Origin: Anaerotruncus sp. MC2020 | GTDB taxonomy: Bacteria; Bacillota; Clostridia; Oscillospirales; Ruminococcaceae | Length of the DNA stretch: 64,000 nucleotides | Direction: 5' to 3' | NCBI GenBank assembly: GCA_000701945.1 | Contig: KL370840.1 | Coordinates: 434,001 to 498,000, forward strand | Part shown: positions 1 through 9,002 of the stretch, in pieces | How the letters are laid out: every line of letters starts with the position of its first letter | How positions within the stretch are numbered: position 1 is the first letter of the stretch | Program-made: the position numbers and the translations under genes | Notes under the pieces: generated by a model | Told to the model about the DNA's origin: nothing | The model's database searches: none | Seen by the model: the letters and a program-made list of their open reading frames with translations, nothing else

Positions 1-5
1 TTCCA

Positions 6-20
6 AACGTGTGACACGTT
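6..20. promoter_or_regulatory. Perfect 15-bp inverted repeat upstream of the phosphatase gene
   Basis: Seven bases (AACGTGT), one central base and the exact reverse complement (ACACGTT) form a palindrome about 65 bases before the phosphatase start. It could be a protein-binding operator. The upstream gene lies outside the window, so no regulator can be assigned. A nine-codon reading frame (61-87) with a reasonable ribosome binding site ends in an ATGA overlap with the phosphatase start. It may be a short leader peptide or chance. Confidence 0.3.
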
Positions 21-83
21 CAAGTACAATGAAAGCCATTTTTACAAAAGGATGAAATATATGAAAAAGGGGCTGAAAAAAGA

Positions 84-2240
84 ATGAAAAAATTATTCGG
101 ATTCAAAATAGGCGGCTTGCAGCAGAAGATATTCAATCTCGTACTGGTATTCCTCGTTGCGATAATAGGCGTATTCGGAGCTGTCTCCGCGTATCAGTCG
201 CGGGAGCTGACCTCAGTCGTCAACAACGCGAGCCAGAAACAGCAGCAGGCTATCGAGAAGGTATCTGGCGATACCATGCATCAGGTCGTTGACTCCTCGA
301 TGACCCAAAACAACGCTTTTCAGGCATATATCGCGGACGATATGTTCTCCGACGTCAAGGGCGACGTCCAGACGCTGCAAAGGCTCGCCGAGGAGCTGTT
401 CGCTCATCAGGATCGCCTTGAGTTCCAGCCCGTGAGCTACCCCAAGCGTGAAAACGACGGCATAGCGTCGGCGCAGATTCAGCACGGTGAAGGCATCGTC
501 CCCGAGGATTCCGACAAGCTCAGGGTAGTGAGCAATATGCAGGATATCATGCTCTCGATGTTCGTCAACTCGGACAAGCTCAGCTCATGCTTCGTTTCCA
601 CATCCGACGGCATCACGCTGTACGTTGATGACCGCGCAGGCGAGTATTTCAACGAGGACGGCAGCGCCATAACGACCTTTGAGGCACGCGAGAGACCGTG
701 GTACAAAGGCGCAGTCGAAACAGGCGACGTTTACTTCACGGGCATCGAGCGTGACAGCTTCACGGATTACATCGGCTTGGTGTGCTCGGCGCCAGTGTAC
801 TGCAACGGCGAGCTTGTGGCAGTCGTCGGAGCCGACATCTTCCTCGATGATATGGCGGCATACGTCCGTGACGCCTCCGATGACGGCGGATATGTCTGCG
901 TCTTCAACGGCGACGGTCAGGTGATTTTTGCTCCCGAGGGCAACGGCGTATTCGAGGTGCAGACCTCCGACGAGGCAGAGGATATAAGGCTCTCGGACAA
1001 CAAGGAGCTCGGCAGCTTCGTTGCGGCGGCTCTCAGCGGACAGACCGAACTCACTGTAATAAACGTCAACGGCAAGGACTACTACATGACTGGCTCGCCT
1101 ATCCCGACCGTCGGCTGGACAGTGGTATCCTTCATCGAGAAAAACATAACCGAGCAGCCCGCTCAGCTCATGATATCGAAATTCGACGGCATCAACAAGG
1201 AAGCCGCCACAGCGTTTGAGAACGGCACGAAATATTCCAAACAGACAACTCTCGTTATGATAGCGATAGTGCTCGCACTCGGAACAGGCTGTGCGCTTTT
1301 CATCGCCGGAAAGATAGTCAAGCCAGTAGAGCGCATGACAGAGCGCATGGGAGAGCTCAACGGAAACGACCTCACCTTTGAAATGGAGGACACCTACAAA
1401 ACAGGCGACGAGATAGAGGTGCTTGCCGAGTCGTTCGAGACCCTTTCAAAGCGCACGCGAGAATACATCGACCAGATAACCACGATAACCGCCGAAAAGG
1501 AGCGTATCGGCGCGGAGCTCGAGCTTGCGACGAAGATACAGGCGCATATGCTCCCGAATATATTCCCCGCATTCCCCGAGCGCCCCGAGCTCGACATCTA
1601 CGCGACGATGACTCCCGCAAAGGAGGTCGGAGGCGACTTTTACGACTTCTTCCTCATCGACGACGACCACCTCGGAATGGTAATGGCTGACGTATCGGGC
1701 AAGGGCGTACCTGCGGCGCTGTTCATGATGATGTCGAAGATACTTGTCAGCAACTACGCGATGATTGGCAGAAGCCCAGCAAAGGTGCTCGAGCAGGTCA
1801 ACACTCAGATATGCAAGAACAACGATGAAGATATGTTCGTCACAGTATGGTTCGGCGTTATGGAGATATCCACAGGCAAGATAACAGCAGCAAATGCGGG
1901 ACACGAATACCCTATCGTCAAGAAGGCTGACGGCGAATTCGAGCTGTTCAAGGACAAGCACGGCTTCGTCATCGGAGGAATGGCAGGACTGAAATACAAG
2001 GACTACGAATTCACGCTTGAAAAGGGCGGCTCGCTCTTCCTCTACACTGACGGCGTTGCAGAGGCTACAAACGCTGAAAACGAGCTCTTCGGCACTGACC
2101 GCATGATAGCTGCTCTCAACAAAGACCCGCAGGCTTCGCCGAAGGAGCTGCTCGAAAATATGCAGCAGTCAGTCAGCGATTTCGTGGGCGACGCACCGCA
2201 GTTCGACGACCTCACTATGCTGGGTATAAAGCTGCTGTAA
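84..2240 (+). CDS. Membrane-bound SpoIIE/RsbU-type serine phosphatase with extracellular Cache sensor
   Basis: A 718-residue sensor phosphatase. Order of parts: membrane helix about 15-37, extracellular dCache-like region about 50-355, second helix about 388-410, HAMP linker about 411-465, and a PP2C/SpoIIE phosphatase domain about 500-718. Metal-binding motifs are intact: GGDFYDFF at 516-523, ADVSGKG at 535-541, DGVAEATN at 656-663 and DDLT near 708. Proteins of this family usually dephosphorylate a Ser-phosphorylated anti-sigma-factor antagonist (RsbV/SpoIIAA type) in response to an outside signal. No partner switch (STAS or anti-sigma kinase) lies in the window, so the target is unknown. 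A terminator follows the gene. Confidence 0.9.
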   Translation: MKKLFGFKIGGLQQKIFNLVLVFLVAIIGVFGAVSAYQSRELTSVVNNASQKQQQAIEKVSGDTMHQVVDSSMTQNNAFQAYIADDMFSDVKGDVQTLQRLAEELFAHQDRLEFQPVSYPKRENDGIASAQIQHGEGIVPEDSDKLRVVSNMQDIMLSMFVNSDKLSSCFVSTSDGITLYVDDRAGEYFNEDGSAITTFEARERPWYKGAVETGDVYFTGIERDSFTDYIGLVCSAPVYCNGELVAVVGADIFLDDMAAYVRDASDDGGYVCVFNGDGQVIFAPEGNGVFEVQTSDEAEDIRLSDNKELGSFVAAALSGQTELTVINVNGKDYYMTGSPIPTVGWTVVSFIEKNITEQPAQLMISKFDGINKEAATAFENGTKYSKQTTLVMIAIVLALGTGCALFIAGKIVKPVERMTERMGELNGNDLTFEMEDTYKTGDEIEVLAESFETLSKRTREYIDQITTITAEKERIGAELELATKIQAHMLPNIFPAFPERPELDIYATMTPAKEVGGDFYDFFLIDDDHLGMVMADVSGKGVPAALFMMMSKILVSNYAMIGRSPAKVLEQVNTQICKNNDEDMFVTVWFGVMEISTGKITAANAGHEYPIVKKADGEFELFKDKHGFVIGGMAGLKYKDYEFTLEKGGSLFLYTDGVAEATNAENELFGTDRMIAALNKDPQASPKELLENMQQSVSDFVGDAPQFDDLTMLGIKLL

Positions 2241-2273
2241 AAAGCCGCTACATACCTCACAATAGGACAAATC

Positions 2274-2316
2274 AAAACCTCCGCAGGAGCATATATCCTG
2301 CGGAGGTTTATTTTAT
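2274..2316. terminator. Rho-independent terminator between convergent genes
   Basis: A 14-bp perfect stem (AAACCTCCGCAGGA with its complement) and a 7-base loop. A T-rich tail lies on the plus strand, and the reverse strand also reads into a T-rich tract. It separates the phosphatase from the convergent solute-binding gene and probably serves both. Confidence 0.8.
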
Positions 2317-2399
2317 CGGTGAAAATCATTTCAGTTTTTGACCGTGCAACTCACTCATGGTCGCACCTTATGGAAGCGGAGAAAAACTCTTACATTACT

Positions 2400-4031
2400 T
2401 TATTTTCCGCATCTTCTGTGAACCTCGGCTGTGAGCTCGTCGAAGTATATCTGTGGATTTGTGGCGTTGTAGGCAGTAACGTATTCCTCCCACGCCTTGT
2501 CGAAGTCGTCGCTCATAACAACGAGCGGCATATGCAGATGCTTGACCTCGTTAATCTTCTTGAGCACCTTGCCGTACTCCGTCGCCTCGGTAGATGCGCT
2601 CTCATACGACCACATAGGATACCACGGAGGATTCTCCTCCGGAGCGTTGAGGAAGTCGGTGTAGGTCTGCTTGCCGTAAGCATCAAAGCACTTTTTTATC
2701 GTCGGGTCGAGGTGGTCATGGAAGATGTTAGGCTGATTATCAGGAGTGTACGCATTCTTGCCGTCGGGAGCCATACCGCCGTATCTGGGCATATAGCTGT
2801 ACTCGCACAAATGCTTCTTGGCGTAATCGCTGTCACGCCAGTTCTTGTACTGCTCGTCGGTCTGGTCGAAGTAGCCCTCGTCATTGACGAAGTAATCCTC
2901 GCCCTCTACGCCCCAGAATCGCAGATTGAGTATCTCGGGAGTTATGAGGTCACTCATGAACTTCACAGCACCCTCGGGGTCGGAACAGCTCGTTGTGACC
3001 GCGATGCCCGTAGAGGCGTTAAACGCGGGATTATCGCGGTATTTCTCCTTAATTTTGCCGTCAATGGTAAGTCCGAACGGGATATAGGTACACTCAGCAC
3101 TGAGCTGTCTTTCGGAGCTTCCGAAGTTCCAGTGCTGGTCGACCATGCCGAGTACCCTGCCGGTCAGGAGCTTGTCGTAGTAATCGGAGGTCTCCATAAC
3201 GAAGCAGTCGGGGTCGATAACGCCCTTGTGATATTCCTCGTTGAGCTTCTGGAACCACTTCTTGGCAGTCGGGAGCATATTGTAATCCTTCGCTTCAAGA
3301 GTGTTCGGGTCAACGAAGCAGGCGCCGTCATTCGGGTGACCGTCGAGGAACATCGGCGGATTGTCAATTGCGAACATACGCACATCAGTACACTGTATCT
3401 CATATCCGATGTAGGGCTCGCCGTTCTCGTCGACGGGATTAGCCGCGAGGTAATCCTCGATGAGACCGAAGTAATCATCGAGGGTCCTGAGCTCGGGGTA
3501 ATTAGCCCACTCGAGAACCTTAACCTGGATCCAGAAAGCCTCGCCGTCATGAGTAGTACCTGTGACCTTCTGATTTACAGCTGAAAACAGCGGAATGAAA
3601 TAGATATGACCGTCGTCAGCGCGCACGGTTTCCCACTGCGCATCGGTATACAGCTCCTTGAGATTCGGATAATCATCCCAGTAGTTGTCGAGCGGAATCA
3701 GTGCGCCCTCCTTGATGAGGCGCTGACAGTTCGGACCGTCGGGCGAGATGAAGTCATGGTACTTGCCCGAGATCATCATATCGCTGAATATCTTATCGAG
3801 GTCAGCCTGATCCTGAGTCCACTCCTCGTAGAGGATACAGCCCGTCTTCTCGGCGATGATATCTCTTATCTCGTTGTCCTCGTCCAAGCCCGAATTACGA
3901 GCTGCGAAGAAGCCTGTGAACTCCTTTATTTCCTTGGGCTTTTCCTCCTTCTTCGCGGAAGAAGAACAGCTTGCAGCTGACATCAGCACCATTGCTGCCG
4001 AAGCTACTGACAGGATCTGTTTTTTTGTCAT
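2400..4031 (-). CDS. Extracellular solute-binding lipoprotein (family 1, sugar-type), no permease nearby
   Basis: A 543-residue lipoprotein with an N-terminal signal peptide and lipobox ending at Cys22 (S-A-A-S-C), then a long ABC-type family 1 solute-binding fold as in the large LplA-like carbohydrate binders. It is the last gene of a three-gene minus-strand unit behind a degenerate YesM-like sensor (2-base gap) and a GGDEF protein. No ABC permease or ATPase gene is adjacent. I infer that it either feeds a transporter encoded elsewhere or acts as a ligand-presenting co-sensor for its two neighbours. The substrate cannot be read from sequence. Confidence 0.85.
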   Translation of the reverse strand: MTKKQILSVASAAMVLMSAASCSSSAKKEEKPKEIKEFTGFFAARNSGLDEDNEIRDIIAEKTGCILYEEWTQDQADLDKIFSDMMISGKYHDFISPDGPNCQRLIKEGALIPLDNYWDDYPNLKELYTDAQWETVRADDGHIYFIPLFSAVNQKVTGTTHDGEAFWIQVKVLEWANYPELRTLDDYFGLIEDYLAANPVDENGEPYIGYEIQCTDVRMFAIDNPPMFLDGHPNDGACFVDPNTLEAKDYNMLPTAKKWFQKLNEEYHKGVIDPDCFVMETSDYYDKLLTGRVLGMVDQHWNFGSSERQLSAECTYIPFGLTIDGKIKEKYRDNPAFNASTGIAVTTSCSDPEGAVKFMSDLITPEILNLRFWGVEGEDYFVNDEGYFDQTDEQYKNWRDSDYAKKHLCEYSYMPRYGGMAPDGKNAYTPDNQPNIFHDHLDPTIKKCFDAYGKQTYTDFLNAPEENPPWYPMWSYESASTEATEYGKVLKKINEVKHLHMPLVVMSDDFDKAWEEYVTAYNATNPQIYFDELTAEVHRRCGK

Positions 4032-4033
4032 AC

Positions 4034-5620
4034 CTATTCCTCCTTTGCGGTATGTATCACGAACGATATCCTAAGCTCGTTCTTGTTTACGATATTTATA
4101 TCAACACTGCTGCCGAGGCAGTGCTTGATACGGAGATACGGATTGAATCTGTTGCTGCTGTCGAATGAATACTCTCCGCTGATGTCGTTGTCCTCGAATA
4201 TGGCGAGGAGCTTCAGCGTATCAGCCGAGCCTGCGGGCTTGCTTCCGATGAACGTGACCGTTGCCTCCGAGTCGGAGGACGTCACACTTACGGAGTCAGC
4301 GCCGAGAACACGGAATATATCATCAGCGATGAGCACGAGCGAATACGTCGGCACGAGCAGACTACTGTCCGCACCGCTGCGGCTGTACTCCTTGCCGAGC
4401 TCCTTAGCGAGCTTCTCAATCATATCCGCCTCATCTGAGAGTGAAACGCTATCGCTGTCGAAGTCGTCACTTATGAACGGCAGACTGCGTCGGGCTGCGA
4501 GCTGAGCATCGAGCCTGAGCGCTGTCGTGAAGAGCGAGTCATAGTCGGAGCTCTTCTGTATGAGCGAGTCGCTGCTCTCGCGATATTCGCTGCCTGTAAG
4601 GGCGAGCCGCTCCGACATCTCGGTGCAGATATCGAGCAGAGCTCCTATTTCGTCCTTGCCGTTTCTGCCCTTTTCGAGCGACGGCAGACTTCCCATGCTC
4701 CTGAACTCCTTGATTACAGGTCTCATGCGGCTGACAACACTGTGTCCGATGATGAACAGAGCTATATTGAAGAGTACAAATATAGCGATAAGGCACGGGA
4801 GCAGATACTTCTCACCAAGCAGGATATCAACGGCGCTTTTTTTGTTCGCACATGAGTAGAACTCAATGTCGACGGTGTAGTAGTTGTGAGTGATGCCCTC
4901 AAAATCGGGAGTGATAGTAATATCGGAAACCGACTTTATCTTCTCGTCGCTGCAATAGATAAGGTCGCTGCCGCACATAATGCATATGAGTCCGTCGAAA
5001 TCGAGGCTCTTAACGAAATTCTTGATGAAGTCGCTGCTCATTTTGAGGCAGAGGAAGCTCTCGCCCGTATCGAGCGCTACATAGTCGAGCTTTCGCACGA
5101 GCAGGATAGAGTGGTCGCTGTGGTCGATACTCATGAGCGTGGGCTTGTTGTACTTCTTGATAGCCTTGTACCATTCCTCGTTCTTTATCGAGCTGACCGA
5201 ACCTATATTGCCGCCTGGCTTGATAGTCGGATTTTCGGTGTATACGATACATTTCTTGACTACATTGGTATCAGCAGTACCGAGAGCTGTGTTCTGAAGT
5301 ATGGGTCTGTACGCCTCGAAGTAGTCGGCGGAGCTTGCGTAGGTGATATTGAGAAAGTCGTACAGAGGCTTGTTCGTATAGATATTCTTAGCTATAGAAA
5401 CTGCATTTTCTATGCCGACGTTAGTGGTCTGCTCCGCGGCAGAAATGGCGTTCTTCTCGAGTCTGTCGTACTCCTCGCGCGACACGCTGTTCACCGCATT
5501 GACCATAGAAACGAGCGATGTTATGAGCGTTAGCAGGAGCAGTATATCGAGCAGAATGAACTTTATTCTGAATGGCAGTCCCGACATAGGCGCAGTTCTT
5601 TTTCGTTTGGTATTACTCAA
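4034..5620 (-). CDS. Degenerate YesM-like membrane sensor (pseudo-kinase)
   Basis: A 528-residue protein with membrane helices at about 20-42 and 272-294 that flank an extracellular sensor of some 230 residues resembling those of YesM-type sensor kinases. Where a YesM kinase has its phospho-accepting His motif (Q-I-N-P-H-F-L-Y-N), this protein reads Q-L-A-A-R-R-S-L-P near residue 373. Where the ATPase N-box should be, it reads V-L-I-A-D-D-I-F near 429. No glycine-rich G boxes are visible. It therefore looks unable to phosphorylate, although the frame is open and well kept. Assignment to the YesM family is my reading of residual similarity. It sits between the GGDEF gene and the solute-binding gene. 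Confidence 0.65.
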   Translation of the reverse strand: MSNTKRKRTAPMSGLPFRIKFILLDILLLLTLITSLVSMVNAVNSVSREEYDRLEKNAISAAEQTTNVGIENAVSIAKNIYTNKPLYDFLNITYASSADYFEAYRPILQNTALGTADTNVVKKCIVYTENPTIKPGGNIGSVSSIKNEEWYKAIKKYNKPTLMSIDHSDHSILLVRKLDYVALDTGESFLCLKMSSDFIKNFVKSLDFDGLICIMCGSDLIYCSDEKIKSVSDITITPDFEGITHNYYTVDIEFYSCANKKSAVDILLGEKYLLPCLIAIFVLFNIALFIIGHSVVSRMRPVIKEFRSMGSLPSLEKGRNGKDEIGALLDICTEMSERLALTGSEYRESSDSLIQKSSDYDSLFTTALRLDAQLAARRSLPFISDDFDSDSVSLSDEADMIEKLAKELGKEYSRSGADSSLLVPTYSLVLIADDIFRVLGADSVSVTSSDSEATVTFIGSKPAGSADTLKLLAIFEDNDISGEYSFDSSNRFNPYLRIKHCLGSSVDINIVNKNELRISFVIHTAKEE

Positions 5621-5633
5621 AAGACCACCTCCA

Positions 5634-6920
5634 TTACCTGTCGGGCATATTCATCTGTTTTTTCAGAGCGTTCTTCTTCTCGTACATATTCTCCTCAGCC
5701 TCGGCGAGGAGCTCGTCATACGGGCGGTCTCCCTTGGAGTAGGCGTATCCGTATGAGAGAGCGCATTTCACCGAATCCTCGGGCTTGCTGAGGATTATCG
5801 GAGACTCTCTGTCCAGCTTCTCCACGAGAGCGCTGATGCCGCGGAAGGAACACTCCGTGATAACAACAAGGAACTCATCGCCGCCCATTCTGAAGCAATG
5901 GTCGCCTTCATCAAGAATGGTTCTGATATAATCGGCAGCGGAGGTGATAACATAGTCGCCGCTCTCGTGACCGAGAGTATCGTTGATGAGCTTGAGATTG
6001 TTGACGTCGAAGTATATGAGACAGATGTTGCTGCAGCTGCGGAACATCTCCTCCATGCTGTGGTAGCATCGCTTGTTGAGCATATGTGTCATACCGTCAT
6101 GATTGGCGTCATACAGAGCTTTCGAGAGGTTCTCGTTGTTGGTGTTTATCTCGAAGAGTATCTTTTGCAGCGCCCTGCTGAGCTGACCTATCTCATCCGA
6201 GCGGTCAGTCGCGAAGAAGACGGAAGCGTCCTTGCCCTCAGCGGCGTTATCGTCTCCCGCGAGGTAAACAGCGGAGTTGGTTATCTGTCTGATAGGTCGC
6301 AGCATTCGCCTGTTTACAGCGCTTATGAGGATGAAGACAAAGACCGCGCACGCTATCAGCATCGCCGCAAATAAGCCGATGCCTACAGGAATGAACCTGT
6401 ATTCATAGGGCTCATTGAGCTCGACGATGATATAGCCGCAGAGGTTATCGTCGACCGTTCTCAGCGGTCGGAAGCAGGACATAACGCCCTTTTCGGTGTG
6501 CTCCATAGAGGAGCGCCCGTTGATGAGCTCCGCTTTTACAGATGAGGTGTAGTCGTTGTATTCGAGCTTAGCTCCGAGGGATTCACCGCCCGTATCGTAG
6601 ATATAGCTTGCCGAGGTACTGTTGAAGTTCACGAGAGAAATACGCCTTATATCCAAGCTGTTATTCTCCTGATACTGCTTCAGCTTTTTCTGGACAGATG
6701 TATACTCGTCAGTAACAGAGCGGGTATTGAAGGTATCCCTTGCAAGGTCGGCATTTATCGTGAATTCAGCCATATCAAGAGTCTGAGAGGCAATCGTTTT
6801 CTGGTATCTGAGACCTGTCAGCCTGACCGTTACGCATGAAACGGAGAAAGCTATCACAACAAAGACCACAAGAACAACGGCTGATGATAAGCCGATACTT
6901 TTTTTGATCGATCCTGACAT
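5634..6920 (-). CDS. Membrane GGDEF diguanylate cyclase
   Basis: A 428-residue protein. Membrane helices at about 10-32 and 178-200 enclose an extracellular region of about 145 residues. A HAMP-like linker (about 201-255) and a GGDEF domain (about 270-425) follow. The active-site loop is intact (GGDEF at 346-350), as is the substrate helix (D-V-N-N-L-K near 305). The usual inhibitory RxxD site upstream of the loop is replaced by D-E-G-D (337-340), so product inhibition through that site is unlikely. It probably makes cyclic di-GMP in response to an extracellular cue. It is the first gene of the operon with the pseudo-kinase and solute-binding protein. Confidence 0.88.
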   Translation of the reverse strand: MSGSIKKSIGLSSAVVLVVFVVIAFSVSCVTVRLTGLRYQKTIASQTLDMAEFTINADLARDTFNTRSVTDEYTSVQKKLKQYQENNSLDIRRISLVNFNSTSASYIYDTGGESLGAKLEYNDYTSSVKAELINGRSSMEHTEKGVMSCFRPLRTVDDNLCGYIIVELNEPYEYRFIPVGIGLFAAMLIACAVFVFILISAVNRRMLRPIRQITNSAVYLAGDDNAAEGKDASVFFATDRSDEIGQLSRALQKILFEINTNNENLSKALYDANHDGMTHMLNKRCYHSMEEMFRSCSNICLIYFDVNNLKLINDTLGHESGDYVITSAADYIRTILDEGDHCFRMGGDEFLVVITECSFRGISALVEKLDRESPIILSKPEDSVKCALSYGYAYSKGDRPYDELLAEAEENMYEKKNALKKQMNMPDR

Positions 6921-6986
6921 GATTTTTTACTCCAATTATCTCAAAGGCACATAGTTGTGTTGAGTTATTCCATATCTGATATAATC

Positions 6987-7015
6987 ATTATACACCTATA
7001 ATTACAATTTGTCAA
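6987..7015 (-). promoter_or_regulatory. Consensus sigma-A promoter of the GGDEF operon
   Basis: Reading the minus strand: TTGACA at 7015-7010, a 17-base spacer, then TATAAT at 6992-6987. Both hexamers match consensus exactly. Transcription would begin near 6980, giving a leader of about 60 bases before the GGDEF start at 6920. Confidence 0.85.
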
Positions 7016-7167
7016 TTTCTTATAACTAAAGACGGCAAAAATTAACAGAATTATAACATTTTTAATAAAAATAAACGGTATTTAAACTATTTGTATAATT
7101 GTTTTTCAATGTCGAATAACTCTCCCCTCTCACTTTCAAGCTTACAATGTGCCAAAAAGCATTACTG

Positions 7168-7200
7168 CAAAAAACAGCCGCGGCATTTTTGCCGCGGCGT
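7168..7200 (-). terminator. Terminator of the feruloyl esterase gene
   Basis: The 8-bp stem GCCGCGGC on both arms (7177-7184 and 7191-7198) has a 6-base loop. On the minus strand it is followed by a run of T. It lies 8 bases past the esterase stop. The rest of 6921-7167 holds only the GGDEF operon promoter and AT-rich sequence. Confidence 0.85.
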
Positions 7201-7207
7201 TAAAGCT

Positions 7208-8818
7208 TTATTCAGTAGCCTTGAAAAGGAACTTAATGAAGTTGTACATCATAGGTATGACCGTCTTGCTGTCGTGTCCGCCGCCCGGTACAGAAAGGTA
7301 GATGTTCTCAGTGCCGTGCTCCGTGAAGAGGTCGCTGTACTGCTTGGGATAGGTGCCGACCATGCCGTCGTTCGTGCCGCCCGCGATAAGGAGCAGATAC
7401 GGTGCATACGGCGGGTCGATGCGCATATCGTCCTTGCTCATTACACCCGGATGATCCATGAGGGCGTCACGCGTCGGGAATATACCCGGAGCAGGAGCTC
7501 CGCCGCCGATGTAGCCGACCTTGTCACAGCAGCGTATGCCGATATAGAGCGACTCTCTGCCGCCCATAGAGAATCCCGCAACAGCAGTATTCTCGCGTCC
7601 CGTCTTGACGGGATAGTGTGACTCGATGTAAGGCATGAGGCTGTCGGGGAGGTCCTCGACGAAATTGTCGTATCCTGGCACGTCAGCCTGACCGTTGCCT
7701 GTCTGCTTTTCGTGATTGGGGTCGGTATACTGATTCGTGAACACGATTATCATCGGCACAGCATCGCCGCTCTTGATGAGATTGGTAGCAATCTCGCGCA
7801 CGCCCATGCCGTTTACCATTGCATTCTCGTCGCCGCCGTAGCCGTGGTTGACGTAGAATACAGGGTACTGCTTATTAGCGTCATAATTGGGCGGGAGCCA
7901 AACATTCGCGCCCTTGTTTCGGTTCGCTTTCTTCGAGAAATAGGTGATGTGCTCGAGCTTACCCTCAGCGTTGGACAGCACTGTTGACGGAACATTCGGC
8001 GTTATCTGGTCGCGGATGCTGTCCATATACTTCTTGCCTACATCCTCGGGAGGCTCTACCCTGTCGAACTCGGCTCTCTCACCGAGAATGAACTGGCTTA
8101 TCTGCACGAGGTCGGCTGCGTTCATCTCGCCGCTGCCGTCGACGTCGCCCGCCTTGAGAGCCGCGCCCGTGAGACCGTCGACCGCTCCCCTTCTCGCGAG
8201 GATAAGGTCGAATGTATCGACTCTCCCGTCATAGTTTATATCGGCTGGAATCATAGGTTTCGGACCGTCTATCTTAGTGCCAGCCTCAGCAATGATTACC
8301 TCGTCGACAGTGAATTTGCCCGTGCCAGTCTCCGTCTCGAAGTAGAGGACGTAGTCCGAACCCTCGGGAAGCGTATAATTCGTGTTCGCGAGCTGAATGT
8401 AGTCTCCCGACGCCTCGCCGTTTGCGATGTGACCGTACTGAGTCTCGCCCGCAGCGTTCTTGTATTGCAGCGACAGCATCATATTGCCCGTACCCGATAC
8501 CGCCGCACTGAAGCTGTACTCCTTGCCTGCGGTGAATGTATCGGCGTCGAGGGACTTCATAGCGCCGTGCCATGAGCTGCTCCTGCCCGATACGACGAGA
8601 GCCTTGCTGCCCGCATATGCAGTACCGCCCGAAGCTACAGAAGCGCCGCCTCTGCCCTCCCAGCTGTCAGTGCCGCTCTCGAACTCGTCGTGAACGAAGC
8701 AGGCATTATTGTCAAGTCCCTGCGCAGATGTGCCCGACGGCAAAGCAGCAGCCGAGAACACAGTTGAAACGGCTAATGCTGCGGCGAGCACCGACCTGAA
8801 AGTCTTAGACTTTTTCAT
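7208..8818 (-). CDS. Cellulosomal feruloyl esterase: CBM22-dockerin-CE1
   Basis: A 536-residue secreted enzyme. Signal peptide about 1-32. Family 22 carbohydrate-binding module about 40-178 (W-E-G-R-G and the S-G-R-x-x-x-W-H-G signature near 77-85). Type I dockerin about 190-248 with two calcium loops (D-I-N-Y-D-G-R-V-D and D-V-D-G-S-G-E-M-N). CE1 esterase domain about 262-536. Nucleophile Ser417 in G-F-S-M-G-G, probable acid Asp484 and His515. Such enzymes release ferulate from the arabinose side chains of arabinoxylan, and the dockerin places the enzyme on a cohesin scaffold at the cell surface. Its position beside the arabinose genes fits that role. Exact substrate is inferred. Confidence 0.9.
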   Translation of the reverse strand: MKKSKTFRSVLAAALAVSTVFSAAALPSGTSAQGLDNNACFVHDEFESGTDSWEGRGGASVASGGTAYAGSKALVVSGRSSSWHGAMKSLDADTFTAGKEYSFSAAVSGTGNMMLSLQYKNAAGETQYGHIANGEASGDYIQLANTNYTLPEGSDYVLYFETETGTGKFTVDEVIIAEAGTKIDGPKPMIPADINYDGRVDTFDLILARRGAVDGLTGAALKAGDVDGSGEMNAADLVQISQFILGERAEFDRVEPPEDVGKKYMDSIRDQITPNVPSTVLSNAEGKLEHITYFSKKANRNKGANVWLPPNYDANKQYPVFYVNHGYGGDENAMVNGMGVREIATNLIKSGDAVPMIIVFTNQYTDPNHEKQTGNGQADVPGYDNFVEDLPDSLMPYIESHYPVKTGRENTAVAGFSMGGRESLYIGIRCCDKVGYIGGGAPAPGIFPTRDALMDHPGVMSKDDMRIDPPYAPYLLLIAGGTNDGMVGTYPKQYSDLFTEHGTENIYLSVPGGGHDSKTVIPMMYNFIKFLFKATE

Positions 8819-8946
8819 TTTGATTCCTCCTTAAACCACATACCTGAACCAAAACATACCACCTTAATAATACAACAAATCAACAATACATCAAACCCAT
8901 ATTTTGCATATTCGGTGGATAAAAGGGCGATATGGTCATTTTTCTT

Positions 8947-8979
8947 ATAAAAAAGCCCCGCTTATGCAAGGCGAGGCTT
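8947..8979 (-). terminator. Terminator after the zinc-ribbon gene
   Basis: On the minus strand AAGCCTCGC pairs with GCGGGGCTT (one G-T pair) and is followed by six T residues. It ends transcription from the zinc-ribbon gene before the esterase. No clear promoter for the esterase is visible in 8819-8946. A weak TTGATG-16-TATTAT may be present on the minus strand. Confidence 0.7.
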
Positions 8980-9002
8980 GAATCTATGCAATTGTCAGTA
9001 CA

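Noticed and set aside
2319..3584. 421-codon open frame opposite the solute-binding gene
   Set aside because: Shadow frame; it would run through the terminator at 2274-2316, and the protein shows no domain or signal.
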